Source of the DNA: Solwaraspora sp. WMMA2065
GTDB lineage: Bacteria > Actinomycetota > Actinomycetes > Mycobacteriales > Micromonosporaceae
Assembly (NCBI RefSeq): GCF_030345075.1
Contig: NZ_CP128361.1
Coordinates: 4,836,001 to 4,900,000, forward strand
Reading direction: 5' to 3'
Length of the DNA: 64,000 bases
The position numbers and the translations under genes were made by a program. The first letter of the stretch is position 1, and the number at the start of each line of letters is the position of its first letter. The notes under the pieces are model-generated. The model saw nothing but the letters and a program-made list of their open reading frames with translations. It did not search any database and was not told where the DNA came from. Positions 61,956-64,000 of this stretch are shown here, one piece after another.

Positions 61956-62621
61956 TTGGTAAACCAACGTATTGGACGCACGCTCTTGACATTTGTGACT
62001 GTGTCGATGGTTATCCTGACCTCAGCGGCCTCACCAGTGCAGGCTAAGAGTCTTCCAGCAACGCCTCAACACTCGATGGCACTCCAGTCTCTGCTGGACT
62101 ATTATCCAGGATCTATCGCTATCGACGAGAACACGGTCCGAGCGGCACCCGGCGTGCTCGTCACACTGCCTGCCGATCATCCGCGGGATAAGCGCTTCGC
62201 CAACACCACCGCAGCTGAAATGCCGACCGTCACTAAGCGCATCGCTCCACCCGCACCGTCCGCAGTTCATGTAGCCAAGAACGCCGAGCCAATTTCGCCC
62301 GCCGCAGATGACTATTTCTACGGCTGCTACTATGAATATCTTTGTCTTTATACAGAACCAAATTTGCATCCTAGTAGTGCGATCATTTCTTTCTATTACT
62401 GCCAGTTCAAGAATCTTGGTGCCATTCCATTCCCTGGGGGTGGGTACTGGAACGATCGAATCTCATCCTGGGTGAACAATCAAACACCAAATACTGCTAG
62501 CCATTTCTACAACTGGAACGGCGTCAACCAATGGACCCTCCTGTTTAGCTCCTATGTGTTCGAATACAATACTGGAATGGGTCCATACGATAACATTCTC
62601 GATGCCGTCCGCGTTTGTTAG
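61956..62621 (+). CDS. Secreted peptidase inhibitor I36-like protein
   Basis: A 221-residue protein. A signal peptide is clear (RIGRTLLTFVTVSMVILTSA, cleavage near PVQA-KS). The C-terminal 110 residues contain GCYYEYLCLYTEPN, WNDRISSWVNNQT and cysteines at intervals, as in peptidase inhibitor I36/beta-gamma-crystallin-like secreted proteins. The TTG at 61956 has GGGGGAG 8 bases upstream; an ATG at 61929 is also in frame. The gene is about 10-15% lower in GC than its neighbours, so it may have been acquired. Confidence 0.65.
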   Translation: MVNQRIGRTLLTFVTVSMVILTSAASPVQAKSLPATPQHSMALQSLLDYYPGSIAIDENTVRAAPGVLVTLPADHPRDKRFANTTAAEMPTVTKRIAPPAPSAVHVAKNAEPISPAADDYFYGCYYEYLCLYTEPNLHPSSAIISFYYCQFKNLGAIPFPGGGYWNDRISSWVNNQTPNTASHFYNWNGVNQWTLLFSSYVFEYNTGMGPYDNILDAVRVC

Positions 62622-62897
62622 TGGCTCTTGAGGATCGGCTCTGATATTTAGCTCGCTGGCTTTGCCGGTGGCGATGGGGTGAATCGCGGTCTGGCTGCGC
62701 TCTCTTCGCCACCGGCAGTTTACGATAGTTTGTAACGAACCCGGCAATATGTCTTTACCAGGACGGTTAGTATCTGCCGGCTAAATTTGCAGTTCCCGTT
62801 TTCAATCGACGGGGGGATGTAGGGGCTCGGCTCAGTTGCGGCCGCATGAAGTCTCCCACGGGGTGCGTGCTTCGGCCGGCGTACTCATGAAATGTCA
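62622..62897. other. Intergenic region without a recognised gene
   Basis: Between the I36-like gene and the convergent zinc-ribbon gene, no ORF with domain support or strong terminator was seen. AT-rich DNA continues to about 62800. Confidence 0.4.
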
Positions 62898-64000
62898 TCA
62901 GGTTGCCGTGGGGTGGGTGCGGTCGGGGTGGATGCGGACGGTAGCCGGGGTGCCGGGGTGGGTGGCGGCTTGGTGGCGTACCTCGGTGATGAACCTGGTG
63001 GTGTCGGGAGCTGGGCCGGCGGTCGCCGGCCGGTGGGGGACGGACATGGGCTTCTCGGGGTCGGTGGGGATGGTCGCGCGCAGCGCGCCGTAGAGGTAGC
63101 GGTGGCAGAGGGCGACAGCTTCTGGCAGGGCGGCGCTGGTGGGGACCGGGTCGACGGTCGGCGGGGTGGCCGGGTCGGCGACCTGGACCGACCAGGTGTG
63201 GCCCTGCATCAGCTCCGGCCGGCCGATGCTGTCGCGGTGGTCGACGACGGTGACGTCGAGGGCGAGGCCGAGTCCGGTTACGAGGCGGGCCAGCTGGTCG
63301 AGGGTAGGGCCGGGCCAGTCGGTGGCGCGGACCAGGATGCGGGCGCCGTCGTGGGCGGCGGCGGCTTCGGCGAGGTACGCGGCGAGCGGGTCCCCGCCGG
63401 TGTGGGGGATCTGGCTGATGCCGTTGCGCAGGTGCTGGTCGATGACGTGTTCGCCGTCGATGTCGGTCAGGTCGGTCGGCTGTACGCCGAACTCGGCGGC
63501 GAGGGTGCCGATCCGGTAGTGCTCGGGGAGCTGCCAGACGCTGGTGCCGGACGCCTGGTCGGTGTGGGCGAGGGTCGGCGGTTTCGGGCTGTGGTCGTCG
63601 GGTCGCCAGTTGCGGTGCACGGTGCGGCCGCGCAGGTCGGTGACGGTGACGACGGCGCCGTGTCGGACCCGGCGGGTGCCGTAGCAGTCGGTGCAGTACG
63701 GCGGATCTGCCGCGTTGGTGCATCGTGGGCAGGGGTGGGTGGGGATCGGCTCGCCCCAGTATCTCGGCGCTGGCGGCTCCCAGCCGCGTACGAATCGGCC
63801 GCCGGCCCCGCCCGGCTCGGTGTCGCCGGGTCGCAGGCTGGTGTGCCACCAGTGCCGGTTCCGCCAGATCGCCTGCGCGCCGCCGTGCTGCTCGGCGTCG
63901 GCGATCATGCGTCGTTCGAGTTGGTCGAGGTTGTGGCCGCCGGGGTGCCCGTCGAGCCCGACCGGCATCGGGTGCGGGGTGAGGGCAGCCTCGGTGAGGT
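62898..64000 (-). CDS. Zinc-ribbon hypothetical protein (partial, runs off right edge)
   Basis: At least 367 residues. The frame is open through the right edge, so the ATG at 63968 is probably internal. Residues after that ATG include HPCPRCTNAADPPYCTDCYG, a DnaJ-like zinc finger (CPxC and CxxCxG). The remainder is a mixed alpha/beta domain with RILVRATDWPGPTLDQLARL. A function is not known. GC content and codon use are typical of the chromosome. Confidence 0.7.
   Translation of the reverse strand, partial: LTEAALTPHPMPVGLDGHPGGHNLDQLERRMIADAEQHGGAQAIWRNRHWWHTSLRPGDTEPGGAGGRFVRGWEPPAPRYWGEPIPTHPCPRCTNAADPPYCTDCYGTRRVRHGAVVTVTDLRGRTVHRNWRPDDHSPKPPTLAHTDQASGTSVWQLPEHYRIGTLAAEFGVQPTDLTDIDGEHVIDQHLRNGISQIPHTGGDPLAAYLAEAAAAHDGARILVRATDWPGPTLDQLARLVTGLGLALDVTVVDHRDSIGRPELMQGHTWSVQVADPATPPTVDPVPTSAALPEAVALCHRYLYGALRATIPTDPEKPMSVPHRPATAGPAPDTTRFITEVRHQAATHPGTPATVRIHPDRTHPTAT

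Overview
The window is high-GC actinobacterial DNA, most like Micromonosporaceae (Micromonospora, Salinispora or Solwaraspora relatives). Evidence is the strong G/C third-position bias, frequent GTG and TTG starts, 4-bp ATGA/GTGA gene overlaps, a SigE-type sigma factor, an XRE-DUF5753/DUF397 pair and a CU044_5270-type protein beside an ECF sigma factor. I saw no rRNA, tRNA or CRISPR array. All family assignments come from reading motifs, not from database searches.

1-27300 is a defence and conflict island. It opens with the C-terminal part of a DrmD-like SNF2 helicase and a giant Eco57I-class adenine methyltransferase (DISARM class 1-like). An accessory patch follows: a DddA/SCP1.201-like DNA deaminase toxin with two Imm1 immunity genes, a GNAT, an XRE-TPR regulator, small genes, a possible new toxin-antitoxin pair, a broken phosphotransferase and an AbiE type IV toxin-antitoxin system. 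Next come a DUF234-type ATPase, a second paralogous giant methyltransferase and a nucleoside 2-deoxyribosyltransferase-like gene. A low-GC cassette (squalene-cyclase-like membrane protein, SAM methyltransferase, HIT protein) and an McrBC system with an EVE-like reader domain close the island, followed by a frameshifted EVE pseudogene.

27600-33800 looks like a compact, probably undescribed RiPP operon: MFS exporter, S9 serine peptidase, a 33-residue precursor too short for usual ORF calling, a cobalamin-binding radical SAM enzyme with a CX7CX2C cluster motif, and a DUF5825-like partner. The precursor ends in an alternating Val/Thr/Ser/Lys strand, a plausible substrate for valine C-methylation.

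33700-39400 holds three family 2 glycosyltransferases around a SigE-family sigma factor. 39500-46200 has a YbaK-type deacylase and a TetR-controlled acyl-CoA operon (biotin carboxylase, HMG-CoA lyase-like, carboxyltransferase, acyl-CoA dehydrogenase) that looks like leucine/isovalerate catabolism. Two matching palindromes suggest one TetR operator type.

46300-64000 is mostly chromosomal housekeeping: a STAND regulator, MarR/YceI, a glutamate-cysteine ligase-like enzyme, a PASTA membrane protein, XRE-DUF5753/DUF397, a GH88/SDR pair under a LacI-type operator, VapBC, an ECF sigma factor with its CU044_5270 partner, a low-GC secreted I36-like protein, and a zinc-ribbon protein that runs off the right edge.
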